A stretch of DNA of 64,000 nucleotides from Clostridioides difficile_A. Its GTDB lineage: Bacteria; Bacillota; Clostridia; Peptostreptococcales; Peptostreptococcaceae. This document shows, piece by piece, positions 7,511 through 16,113 of the stretch. The DNA lies in NCBI GenBank assembly GCA_945909635.1, contig OX246690.1, positions 3,286,001 through 3,350,000 on the forward strand, read 5' to 3'. Under the pieces are notes generated by a model that ran no database searches, was not told where the DNA came from, and saw only the letters and a program-made list of their open reading frames with translations. Each line of letters opens with the position of its first letter. Within the stretch, counting starts at the first letter, position 1. The position numbers and the translations under genes were made by a program.

Positions 7511-10426
7511 CTAATTTGTGTTTTTGTTTCTTCTTAATATAATAAGTCCCACAATAGCTCCTAGACCTAATAGTATTTCTCCAGTAATTGTAGTGTTATC
7601 TCCTGTCTTTGGTGGTACTGGAGGATTTACTACAGCGTCATCTTTCACTTTATTATTCTTCTCTTCTGATGCTGATGGTTTTACTACTTCTGGTATTGGA
7701 ACAATTGGTTTAACAGGATTTTCTATTACCTCATCTGATGGTGGTATTGGTGGATTTACTACCTCTGGTATTGGAGGATTTACTACCTCATCTGATGGTG
7801 GTACTGGTGGATTTACTACTATTTCATCTGTGTCAGATGGTTTTGATGGTTTTTTTGGTTTATCTGTGTTTGGTGGTACTGGTGGATTTACTACTGGTTT
7901 ATCTGGATTCGGTGGTGTTGGTGGATTTACTGGTGGATTTTCTTGTTTTATATTTTCTATATTTCCAATATCCACAATACTACCAATATCTTTCTTATCA
8001 ATATTAACTTTGACTTTATCCTTTAGTTTTTCATATCCACTTGGAGCTATTATTTCCACTAAATAATATGTTCCTGGTTTTTTTACACTAGACTGAATTA
8101 TACCATCTTCATCACTAACTAAATCTTTAACTACTACATTTCCATATACATCTTCTAAATTAAACTTAGCACCTGAAAGTGCCTTTTTATCTAAAGAATC
8201 TACTTTTTTAGCTTCAAAAGCATAACCTTGCTTAGTAGTTTCTACTCCAGGAGGACTTGAGCCATTAATCTGAGCTACATTTTGTATAGTATCTCCAACT
8301 TTTACATCTGTAAAATCTGCATCGAATGTAACCCAACTTTGTACAGGTTCGCCTTCTTTTATCTGCTTAAATTCATATTTATTTACTAATCTTACAGTAT
8401 TTTCTCCATCTCCAGCTTCTTTTTTAAACTCAAGGTTATCAGAATATTTTATATTAGATATTTTTAGAGCTGGGTTTACTTCATCTAAAAGATTTACTTG
8501 CCCTGCATCATAAACTCCATAAGTTGACATATTTATTTTGTATTTAACAATTTGACTATCATTGTTATTTAAAACTTTTTTATCAACTTCTTTTTTTGCA
8601 CTTATTAATCCAGAGTTTTTCTTAAAACTTATCTCATCGCTTTTATCAACTTGACTGTTATTTGCATCAAGAACAGCTCTATTTGTATAACTATCTTCAA
8701 TACTAATAACCTTTAATGTATAAGCTATATAAAACTTTGATTCTACTTCTTCTTTACTAAGATTAATCGTAAATCCAGTTATAACTTTATCTACTTGACC
8801 ACTTTCATTTCTTTTCTCTTCTATTTTATATGAAATATTGTTTGCGATTTTTTCTTTACTCCAAGGAGTCCAGTTACCATTCATTGGAATTTCTACTACT
8901 CTAAAATCATGTCCAGCTTCTCCTGCTGTAGTTAATCTCATACCCTCTGGTATATTATCTGTTATAACAACATTACTTATTGGCGACTTATCATCATTTA
9001 CTGAAATCTGATAGTTTATTACTTGGCCAACTTGAGTAATATTTGTTACTCCTGAATGCCCTTTAGTCAAAAGATAATCGCTACCTCTATCAAAGATACT
9101 TACAGTAGCATCATCTTCTTGTACCTTCTTACCATCAGATTCTATCCTAGCTACATTTTTATATTTATTATCATGTTTTGCATTTTCATCACTAATTCTA
9201 GCTTTGTATTTAACAGTATATGCTTTATCTATATTTCCAAAATTAACTGATATAGAATTTGCACTTTGTTCAATATTAAAATCACTTACTTCTTTCCCAT
9301 CACTTGTTACTACACTTACAGAATCATTTACTAGTGTCAATCCTTCAGGAAGCTCATCATACAAAGTAATATCTTTCAATTCTTCCTGTTTCTCATTTAC
9401 TAGTATGCTATAATTTATATCTTTATTTTTAACTGGCATAAATACTGTAGTTGATTTTTTTCCTTCAACAAGTTTCTTAAGTGTTCCTTTAGACTCTTCT
9501 TCCTCGCCCTTATCTCCAGGCTTTATTTCTACATCCACATCTCCACTTCCACTTTCTATTTTTCCAGTAGTCTCAATATGAATTTTTGTATTTGTCTCTT
9601 CATCAACCCTTTTAACGTATGCTTCTAGACCTATTTTTCCTTGCATTACACTTTGACCATTAGGAAGTTCTCTAAATGTAAGTGTATATTCTCCATTACT
9701 TTCTGTTTTGTCGAAACATTCACTTGTATAATCTAAATTAACTTTATTAAATACATCTGGCACCTTGAAAGTTATTGAATCACCTGCTTGTATTCCCTTT
9801 GATGTTGGAGTATAAGTTAAATTAAATGATATCTTTTTCATTGATTCAGTTTCTATTGTACTATTATTAATTTTTATAATAAATCCATAATCTTCATTCT
9901 CTTCATTAAGTTCTTCTTCTAACGTTTTCAGCAAATTCTCATCTTCTAGCAGCTTTTCTTCTTTTGGAGTCTGCTCTATATTTTTATTATCTAGTGGCTT
10001 TTCCTCTTCTGGAGTCTGCTCTGGTTTTTTGTTATCTGATGGCTTCTCTCCTTCTGGAGTCTGTTCTGGTTTTTTGTTGTCTGATGGCTTCTCCTCTTCT
10101 GGAATCTGCTCTGGTTTTTTGTTGTCTGATGGCTTCTCCTCTTCTGGAGTCTGCTCTGGTTTTTTGTTGTCTGATGGCTTCTCCTCTTCTGGAGTCTGCT
10201 CTGGTTTTTTGTTGTCTGATGGCTTCTCTCCTTCTGGAGTCTGCTCTGGTTTTTTGTTATCTGATGGCTTCTCTTCTCCACTTGATGAACTAGTTGAATT
10301 ATTTTGAATCTGACTGTTATCTCCTAATTCTGAAGCATAAGATAAGGTTGGATAGATTGTAGATACTACCATACTTAAAATCATAATTAAACTTATTAAT
10401 AATGCCTTTTTATTCTTCTTCCCCAT
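7511..10426 (-). CDS. Sortase-anchored collagen-binding-type adhesin, PPEP-1 substrate (CD2831 family)
   Basis: The 971-residue surface protein has, in order: a signal peptide; an acidic N-terminal array of about seven 15-residue repeats of type EKPSDNKKPEQTPEE (residues about 50-155); several DUF11/isopeptide-type beta-sandwich domains; a Cna-B/SpaA-like domain (KKVDSLDKKALSGAKFNLED to YYLVEIIAPSGYEKL); and a Pro-rich stalk with NPPVP (three), NPPIP (two) and NPPTP (one). It ends in a PPKTG sorting signal (residues 938-942), a hydrophobic segment and a basic tail. PPxTG is the (S/P)PxTG motif used by C. difficile sortase B. The NPPVP sites are targets of PPEP-1, encoded next door. A c-di-GMP-II riboswitch in the leader should turn expression on at high c-di-GMP. 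Confidence 0.95.
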   Translation of the reverse strand: MGKKNKKALLISLIMILSMVVSTIYPTLSYASELGDNSQIQNNSTSSSSGEEKPSDNKKPEQTPEGEKPSDNKKPEQTPEEEKPSDNKKPEQTPEEEKPSDNKKPEQIPEEEKPSDNKKPEQTPEGEKPSDNKKPEQTPEEEKPLDNKNIEQTPKEEKLLEDENLLKTLEEELNEENEDYGFIIKINNSTIETESMKKISFNLTYTPTSKGIQAGDSITFKVPDVFNKVNLDYTSECFDKTESNGEYTLTFRELPNGQSVMQGKIGLEAYVKRVDEETNTKIHIETTGKIESGSGDVDVEIKPGDKGEEEESKGTLKKLVEGKKSTTVFMPVKNKDINYSILVNEKQEELKDITLYDELPEGLTLVNDSVSVVTSDGKEVSDFNIEQSANSISVNFGNIDKAYTVKYKARISDENAKHDNKYKNVARIESDGKKVQEDDATVSIFDRGSDYLLTKGHSGVTNITQVGQVINYQISVNDDKSPISNVVITDNIPEGMRLTTAGEAGHDFRVVEIPMNGNWTPWSKEKIANNISYKIEEKRNESGQVDKVITGFTINLSKEEVESKFYIAYTLKVISIEDSYTNRAVLDANNSQVDKSDEISFKKNSGLISAKKEVDKKVLNNNDSQIVKYKINMSTYGVYDAGQVNLLDEVNPALKISNIKYSDNLEFKKEAGDGENTVRLVNKYEFKQIKEGEPVQSWVTFDADFTDVKVGDTIQNVAQINGSSPPGVETTKQGYAFEAKKVDSLDKKALSGAKFNLEDVYGNVVVKDLVSDEDGIIQSSVKKPGTYYLVEIIAPSGYEKLKDKVKVNIDKKDIGSIVDIGNIENIKQENPPVNPPTPPNPDKPVVNPPVPPNTDKPKKPSKPSDTDEIVVNPPVPPSDEVVNPPIPEVVNPPIPPSDEVIENPVKPIVPIPEVVKPSASEEKNNKVKDDAVVNPPVPPKTGDNTTITGEILLGLGAIVGLIILRRNKNTN
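9963..10275 (-). repeat. 45-bp tandem repeat array within the adhesin gene
   Basis: About seven copies of a 45-nt unit, with only scattered substitutions, encode the 15-residue EKPSDNKKPEQTPE-type repeats. Six copies are near-identical and the one at 9963-10005 is diverged. Such an in-frame array is prone to copy-number change. Confidence 0.9.
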
Positions 10427-10518
10427 ATAGATTTCTCCCCTCTACGCTATCTATAATTTATAAACTTCTATTTATATCCCATTAAAATTAATTCTAAGCA
10501 AAAAATTATATAAAAAAA

Positions 10519-10551
10519 GCCATGAAAATAAATAAATTTATATCCATAGCC
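10519..10551 (-). terminator. Riboswitch-controlled terminator of the adhesin leader
   Basis: On the minus strand GGCTATGG (10544-10551) pairs with TCATGGCT (10518-10525) and is followed by a U-tract (10511-10517). The upstream arm is the 3' edge of the aptamer, so ligand binding should prevent the terminator and turn the gene on. Confidence 0.85.
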
Positions 10552-10602
10552 GGTTGCACCACTGACTCAGTATGTCCATAAGGTGCCCAATGATAGAACA
10601 TA
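10543..10602 (-). promoter_or_regulatory. c-di-GMP-II riboswitch aptamer
   Basis: The minus strand shows GGGCACC pairing with GGTGC, followed by the conserved AACCGGCTATGG segment and the ACTGAGTCAGTGG stem. These are the hallmarks of the c-di-GMP-II pseudoknot. Its 3' end overlaps the terminator stem, which makes it an on-switch, in agreement with published work on CD2831. Confidence 0.93.
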
Positions 10603-10749
10603 CATCAACATCTCTATAATATTTTATAAAAAACAATTAAAATTGCTATATTCATACTAGATACAATTACATATCTATATTATATTATGCCAACATCTTC
10701 CTGTCTATATATTTTACATTTTTTTCCTTACAATAATTTTAATTAATCA

Positions 10750-11928
10750 TTAAATAAAATCCTTATCTACAACAATTACACAATTATATTCAGGATTCAT
10801 CTCCTTAACCAATTTAGTTATATCTTCTTTTAATTCTTCCTCTGACATATTCTTAGAGAATTCAGAAGGATTAACTACTATATCAAACACTAAATTTTTC
10901 TTACTTCCCTTTCCAACTATTCTGAAATCATGCATAGATTTTACAAGACTATTTTTCTTAAGTATTTCTTCAAGTTCTTTTTTTGCTGACATAACTTCTT
11001 CATCTTCGAGACATATAGGGTCCATATGAATTACTAAATACATATCTAATTTTTCAGATATTTCTCTCTCAGCATTATCTATAATTTCATGAATCTCCAT
11101 TATATCTATATTTGATGGAATTTCTGCATGTATAGATGCTATACATCGTCCAACTCCATAGTTATGAATTATTAAATCATGTGTACCTATAATATGTTCA
11201 TAAGATAATAATGATTCTATAATAGATTTTACCATTTCTTCATCTGGTGCTTCTCCTAGAAGAGGATTTATAGTATCTTTTACAAGAGAAAATCCAGCAT
11301 AAAGTATTACTAGTGATACTACAATACCAACATATCCATCTATAGGTAAACTAGTAAATCTAGCTATGACAAATGATATAACTACGCAACTCGATGTAAA
11401 TACATCTCCTAAAGCATCAAGTGAAACTGCTTTTAAGGCTGAGGAGTCAATTTTATTTCCCATAAATTTATTAAATTTACTTAACCAAATTTTAATCATT
11501 ATAGATGCAATTAAAAGTATAAGTGGTATTACTTCAAATTTTATAGGTACTGGATTTACTATCCTTTCCACAGATGACTTTATAAATTGAAGTCCTACCA
11601 ACATTACCATGAACGCCACAATTAACGCCGATAAATATTCTATTCTTCCATGGCCAAAAGGATGCTCTTTATCAGCTGGCTTACTTGCTAATTTAAAACC
11701 TATCATAGTTATCGCTGAGGATGCCATATCAGAAAGATTGTTAAATGCATCAGCCATTATAGCTATACTTGATGTAAGGATACCTATAGACACCTTTACT
11801 ACAAATAAAAGTAAATTAGATAATATACCCACTACTCCAGCTACATATCCATACTTATTTCTAACATCTTTATTTTGAACGTTCTCACTATCTTTGATAA
11901 ATGTTTTGACTAGGATTTTTGAAAACAT
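10750..11928 (-). CDS. Cation diffusion facilitator (CDF) family transporter
   Basis: The 392-residue protein has six membrane segments with the CDF metal site residues in DAFNNLSD (TM2) and SLDALGDVFTS (TM5), the HPFGHGRIEYLSAL loop and a C-terminal cytosolic domain (GRCIASIHAEIP; YLVIHMDP) that is longer than usual. It should export a divalent metal such as Zn2+, Mn2+ or Fe2+ in exchange for protons; which one cannot be decided. GGAGG precedes the ATG. The gene is transcribed alone. It is the last gene before a block that may be strain-specific. Confidence 0.9.
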   Translation of the reverse strand: MFSKILVKTFIKDSENVQNKDVRNKYGYVAGVVGILSNLLLFVVKVSIGILTSSIAIMADAFNNLSDMASSAITMIGFKLASKPADKEHPFGHGRIEYLSALIVAFMVMLVGLQFIKSSVERIVNPVPIKFEVIPLILLIASIMIKIWLSKFNKFMGNKIDSSALKAVSLDALGDVFTSSCVVISFVIARFTSLPIDGYVGIVVSLVILYAGFSLVKDTINPLLGEAPDEEMVKSIIESLLSYEHIIGTHDLIIHNYGVGRCIASIHAEIPSNIDIMEIHEIIDNAEREISEKLDMYLVIHMDPICLEDEEVMSAKKELEEILKKNSLVKSMHDFRIVGKGSKKNLVFDIVVNPSEFSKNMSEEELKEDITKLVKEMNPEYNCVIVVDKDFI

Positions 11929-12113
11929 AAAATTTACCTCCTTGTCTTCTGTTTTACTGACAAATTTTAGAATTTATATCTTTATTTATGATAACATAAT
12001 TCGTCTATAAAATTCTTAAAAGTTCATATATATCAATAAGATATTACTAATTTTATACATTTATTATAGATGCAATGTATTCTTAGATTAAATTATTGAC
12101 TTCTAATAAAACT

Positions 12114-12146
12114 AGTCCTAGATATTTTATAATTTCATCTAGGACT
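12114..12146 (-). terminator. Intrinsic terminator downstream of the lipoprotein hydrolase gene
   Basis: A perfect 10-bp stem (AGTCCTAGAT with ATCTAGGACT) lies just past the stop codon of the lipoprotein gene on the minus strand, with T/A-rich flanks. Confidence 0.7.
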
Positions 12147-12153
12147 TGTATTA

Positions 12154-13773
12154 CTATTTTATACCAACTATTTTATTTAACATAATGGAACCTGTTTCTG
12201 GACTTTCAAATTCAATTTTAACACCCTTTATATTAGACAAATCTATATTTTTAAACTTATCAATAGGTATTATTGTATCACTTATTGGAGTATACCTTGA
12301 CCAAAACTCCATAAATTTACCTTCTACATATTCGTCTCTCACAGCTTTACCCTCAAAATACTTCATAGCAGACACTTTATCATTATCCAAAGTTACACTA
12401 CTTTCTTTTCCTTTAGAATCGACTAAGCTAAGTTTAAATGAAACTATTTTATCTTTACTATTTAACTCACTAGGAGAATTTAACGCCCATCTAAATTTTA
12501 ATGCAGAATAATCTTTTAAATTTTTATTATTTAAGGGTAATTCTATTTTTCCATCTTTAGATTTCCAATCAACTTGCAATAAATCTAAATTTTCACTTGA
12601 ACTTATATTACTAAAAAGTTTTGCAGTATCTTTATCTAATCGTTCTGACTCAACTAACTCTTTTGTATCAACATTACTTGAGTCTATATTTTCAAATGAC
12701 TTTTTGTTGAATAATTCTAAAGAACCACTATATTTAACTTTATTTAATGTCTGATACCCATACATTTTAGATGGCAATCCTTTTTTACTAAAAATAGGAG
12801 ATTCACTATCATCAAAATCAAAAATAGATTTCATATAGTCAACTGCATAATTAGAAAAGAACTCTCTATGTTCTTCTTTCCCTAATTTTTCAGGATAAGT
12901 TCCATCTGTATCTCGTGGTGGAGAAAACTCCTTTTCTCCTAAAACTGAGTTATATGCATTGTGATTTCCACCTACTAAATAAGTTAGTCCCAGTGGACTT
13001 TTTCTATTTTTATCCAATGATATATCATAAAAAACATCATCCCCACTATGGATAACATCTCCATCATACTCTGATACTATTATTGCTGTTGGTACATCTG
13101 GAAACTTTTCTATTGGACTATTATAGGCTGGTGTAAGTGATATAATTCCTTTTATCCCTTTAAATCCTTTTTGTATTTGGTCTTGTGCTATTTTTAATAC
13201 CCCAGAACCAGCTACAGAATGACCTATAAGGCCAATATTATCTAAATCAACTTTGTCTTTAAGATATATTCCAAATCCATTTTTACTGCCATCATATGCA
13301 TCTTGAAAAGCTTTTATATAAGCTTGAGTCAGATATGTTATTCTCTCATTTTCTACAGGTTCTCCATACTGAAAAGTATAGTTTACTGAAGTATCAATAG
13401 ACACCCCTATAATACCATTTTTAGCTAAATCTTCAGTAAGATATTTAAATCCATTTTCAAAATCATTTTCTCCATCTCCATGTTGCCCATGAAAAATTAA
13501 CACTATAGGTGCTTTTTCTTTTATATCTTTAGGAGCTGATATTATACCTTCTATCTTAAAAGGTATGGTCTTCCCCCTTACAACCATTTCTGATGTTCCC
13601 AAACTAAATTTATTAGATTCAATTTCGTTGTCATTATTTTTTGTCGACTTTATATCATATGTTATTTTTTCATTTGAAACTACACTAGAATTAGAATTAC
13701 TTGTACAACCTACAAAAAGAGCACTTATTACTACTATAGATAAAATCATACTAATCCATTTTTTCGATTTCAT
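12154..13773 (-). CDS. Lipoprotein of the alpha/beta-hydrolase fold
   Basis: The protein is a predicted lipoprotein of 539 residues: a basic N terminus, a hydrophobic stretch and the lipobox LFVGC with the lipidated cysteine near residue 23. The middle holds an alpha/beta-hydrolase with VLIFHGQHGDGEND (oxyanion loop), nucleophile motif GLIGHSVAGSG and a candidate catalytic histidine in LVGGNHNAYNS. About 200 C-terminal residues look like a beta-rich accessory domain. It would act outside the membrane on an ester or similar substrate; the substrate is unknown. I chose the ATG at 13773 over an upstream in-frame ATG because AAAGGA is well placed. It lies downstream of, and probably with, the polysaccharide deacetylase, 77 nt away. 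Confidence 0.8.
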   Translation of the reverse strand: MKSKKWISMILSIVVISALFVGCTSNSNSSVVSNEKITYDIKSTKNNDNEIESNKFSLGTSEMVVRGKTIPFKIEGIISAPKDIKEKAPIVLIFHGQHGDGENDFENGFKYLTEDLAKNGIIGVSIDTSVNYTFQYGEPVENERITYLTQAYIKAFQDAYDGSKNGFGIYLKDKVDLDNIGLIGHSVAGSGVLKIAQDQIQKGFKGIKGIISLTPAYNSPIEKFPDVPTAIIVSEYDGDVIHSGDDVFYDISLDKNRKSPLGLTYLVGGNHNAYNSVLGEKEFSPPRDTDGTYPEKLGKEEHREFFSNYAVDYMKSIFDFDDSESPIFSKKGLPSKMYGYQTLNKVKYSGSLELFNKKSFENIDSSNVDTKELVESERLDKDTAKLFSNISSSENLDLLQVDWKSKDGKIELPLNNKNLKDYSALKFRWALNSPSELNSKDKIVSFKLSLVDSKGKESSVTLDNDKVSAMKYFEGKAVRDEYVEGKFMEFWSRYTPISDTIIPIDKFKNIDLSNIKGVKIEFESPETGSIMLNKIVGIK

Positions 13774-13850
13774 AAATTTATTCCTTTCTATCATATCTGT
13801 TTAAATACTATTTATTAGATTTCTAGTAAACTTTCTTTCTACCTTCATAC

Positions 13851-14945
13851 TTATTTATTAACCTTTCTAGCATTATAATCTATAACCTTATCTGCATTGT
13901 ATAAATCTAAAAATTTTTCTTTCTTATTTAGTAGAGTAATACCATCTATGTTTCTTCTATCAGTAATAACTAAATTTTTATCCTTATAAATTTTTTCATA
14001 TGATATTGGACCTACACCTGCAAAAATCGTAAATCCTTTTGACTGAAGATACTCCAACCCTTTAGATGACTCATTAGGAAACTCACCATATGGAGGTATA
14101 TATATTTTTGTTTTTCCAACGACTGATTGAACTTCTCTTTCCCATTTAATAGTATCATCTCTAAGCTTTTCTAGAGAAATTTTTTTGAGATTTGGGTGTC
14201 CATAACTATGGCTAGCAAATTCCCATCCATTTTCTTTTAGCTTATAGACTACTCTCTTACATTGTTTTAATTCTTCATTTCTATTTGGATAATCTCTTTG
14301 AATTCTATAACCCAAAATACCTTCAAATCCAGTTACTGCTAAAACTCCCTTTGCATTATTATGAGAAAAATCAGGATGTAGTTTTACAAAATCTTCAATT
14401 AAAGGAACCATTTCTGTTTCTGTACTAATAAGATATTTACCATTTGGTTTTTTAATATATCCAGCTAACTCATTATTTCTATCTAGGACAATTTTTTCTG
14501 TTATTCCATTACCTAACATATATTGATTATAATTTATATCATCTATAGATATAATAATTGGTCTTTTTCCTTCTGGTAACAATAATTTTTTTCTTACTGT
14601 TAACTTCTTACCACCAACTTCTTTTTCCTCATATACATCTTTGTATGATACAAGTATAAAGTTCCTTTGATATAAGTTATCCAATATTTTTTTAAATTCT
14701 TTTGTAGTAACAAACCATTTAGAAAATGTTTTAGATTCATAATCACCATCAAATGCCATTTCTGGATATACGATTAATGGATGTACAAATATATGTTCAA
14801 TTTTACCTTCATAATACTTACTTGTATTTTCACTTATTTTTGAATTATTTTTTTCATATTCTAAATTTGTATCATAAAAAGCATATGAAAAATTACTGAT
14901 GGACATAATTATAACTATAGATAATATTATAAACAAATTTTTCAT
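13851..14945 (-). CDS. Exported polysaccharide deacetylase family protein
   Basis: The 364-residue protein has an N-terminal signal or anchor segment (FIILSIVIIMSISNFSYAF) and a NodB-like domain. PIIISIDDINYNQYM supplies the catalytic and metal-binding aspartates, SHSYGHPN the two metal histidines, and IPPYGE the third motif. The Arg that usually precedes the Pro-Pro-Tyr motif is absent (IYIPPYG), so activity may be altered. It would deacetylate cell-wall or surface glycans. It is 77 nt upstream of the lipoprotein hydrolase, and the two may act together at the envelope. Confidence 0.82.
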   Translation of the reverse strand: MKNLFIILSIVIIMSISNFSYAFYDTNLEYEKNNSKISENTSKYYEGKIEHIFVHPLIVYPEMAFDGDYESKTFSKWFVTTKEFKKILDNLYQRNFILVSYKDVYEEKEVGGKKLTVRKKLLLPEGKRPIIISIDDINYNQYMLGNGITEKIVLDRNNELAGYIKKPNGKYLISTETEMVPLIEDFVKLHPDFSHNNAKGVLAVTGFEGILGYRIQRDYPNRNEELKQCKRVVYKLKENGWEFASHSYGHPNLKKISLEKLRDDTIKWEREVQSVVGKTKIYIPPYGEFPNESSKGLEYLQSKGFTIFAGVGPISYEKIYKDKNLVITDRRNIDGITLLNKKEKFLDLYNADKVIDYNARKVNK

Positions 14946-15470
14946 AATATTTCTCCTTCAACATGATTATAAATAATAAAGCTTATTATATTAAAATAAA
15001 AACTTATTACTTACATTCTTTTTATTTATTATGTTTAATTTGTTTATCACTATACACTATATTAATAGTAACATTAATCTAAATTTGTATTTATAATCAA
15101 GTTAATACATTTATATCAAATTTTGTACATACTATTTAGAATTATGGTATTATTTTTCCCAAGTATTATTTATAATATGATTTTTATTTATAATATATTT
15201 TAATTTAAAATTCTGAATAAGTATCTTTTTATAAGTATTTTTTCAACTAATTGTTTTTATATTTTATTCTGATAATTTATCTTGTTCTAAAAAAATAGTT
15301 TCAAACTCTGGAAGTGTTGGAAGTCTTAACAAATGTCATATATTTTTGAATATTCATATCTATACTATGTATATCTCACATCCATTTGATTTTATCATAT
15401 TTTATATGATAAACATTCACTTTTATAATTTATAACCTTATGATACACTATGCCCATAGGATTTTAAACG
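14946..15470. other. Long AT-rich intergenic region
   Basis: About 520 nt separate the divergent deacetylase and YbaK-like genes. Promoters must be present, but I find no ORF, clear hairpin, repeat or known RNA motif. Confidence 0.5.
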
Positions 15471-15486
15471 GAAAGGAATGAAATAA

Positions 15487-16029
15487 ATCAGGTTTTTTGT
15501 AAGTGATATTTATAAAGAGGCACCTATTAAATTTGATACGCCATTACAAAAAGAGGTATACAAAATATTACAAAATTTGAGTATTGAATTTGAACGTGTT
15601 GACACAGATGAAGCAATTACAATGGAGGATTGTGTTCAGATTGATAAAAAATTAGATATGAAGATGGTAAAGACTCTATTTCTTTGCAATAGACAAAAAA
15701 CAGCTTTTTATCTATTTATTATGCCAGGTGATAAACCCTTTAAGTCAGCTAATTTTAGCAATGCATTAGGAGTATCTAGAGTTTCTTTTGCTCCTGCTGA
15801 ATTGATGGAAACGATGTTAGGGACTAAAATTGGCGCAGCTACTATTTTCAGTGCTATACTTGACAATGATAATATTATACAAGTTGTTTTTGATAAGGAT
15901 GTTGTCAATGAAGAATGGTATGGATGTAGTGATGGGACTACTACTAGTTATATGAAAATTAAAACAACTCAAGTCATTCACGATTTTTTACCTTTTGTAT
16001 GTCATACACCATCTATAATTGAATTGTAA
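15487..16029 (+). CDS. YbaK/ProX-like aminoacyl-tRNA editing domain protein, start codon not canonical
   Basis: The open frame encodes a YbaK/prolyl-tRNA-editing fold (FERVDTDEAITMEDC, then VKTLFLCNRQKTAFYLFIMPGDKPFKS, GTKIGAATIFSAI). Proteins of this family hydrolyse mischarged tRNA, usually Ala- or Cys-tRNA(Pro). The homologous region begins before the first usable codon: residues FFVSDIYKEAPIKFDTPLQK are readable upstream of the TTG at 15577. There is no in-frame ATG, GTG or TTG there. GAAAGGA at 15471-15477 is spaced 9 nt from an ATC codon at 15487, suggesting a lost ATG or rare AUC initiation. An ATG at 15478 in the same frame runs into TAA two codons later. It may therefore be a weakly expressed gene or a recent pseudogene. 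Confidence 0.7.
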   Translation: MRFFVSDIYKEAPIKFDTPLQKEVYKILQNLSIEFERVDTDEAITMEDCVQIDKKLDMKMVKTLFLCNRQKTAFYLFIMPGDKPFKSANFSNALGVSRVSFAPAELMETMLGTKIGAATIFSAILDNDNIIQVVFDKDVVNEEWYGCSDGTTTSYMKIKTTQVIHDFLPFVCHTPSIIEL

Positions 16030-16071
16030 TATAAAGAGACATTAAAGAAAGATACTTGTATAAAACACAAA

Positions 16072-16104
16072 ACCGCAAAGTCATGATATATTCTACTTTG
16101 CGGT
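16072..16104. terminator. Bidirectional intrinsic terminator
   Basis: A perfect 10-bp stem (ACCGCAAAGT with ACTTTGCGGT) lies between the convergent YbaK-like and P-type ATPase genes. Confidence 0.8.
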
Positions 16105-16113
16105 CTTATAAAA

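Noticed and set aside
7518..8066. Long plus-strand ORF opposite the Pro-rich stalk of the adhesin
   Set aside because: It is an antisense shadow of the repetitive Pro-rich coding sequence, without start signals.
9963..10275. Possible CRISPR-like repeat array
   Set aside because: The units are directly adjacent without spacers and encode an in-frame protein repeat.
9963..10307. Several 90-110 codon ORFs on both strands over the adhesin repeats
   Set aside because: They are frame shadows of a stop-free 45-bp repeat array; they lack ribosome binding sites and repeat with the same period.
12146..12511. Plus-strand ORF of 121 codons opposite the lipoprotein hydrolase
   Set aside because: It overlaps a well-supported coding region, has a low-complexity product and no ribosome binding site.
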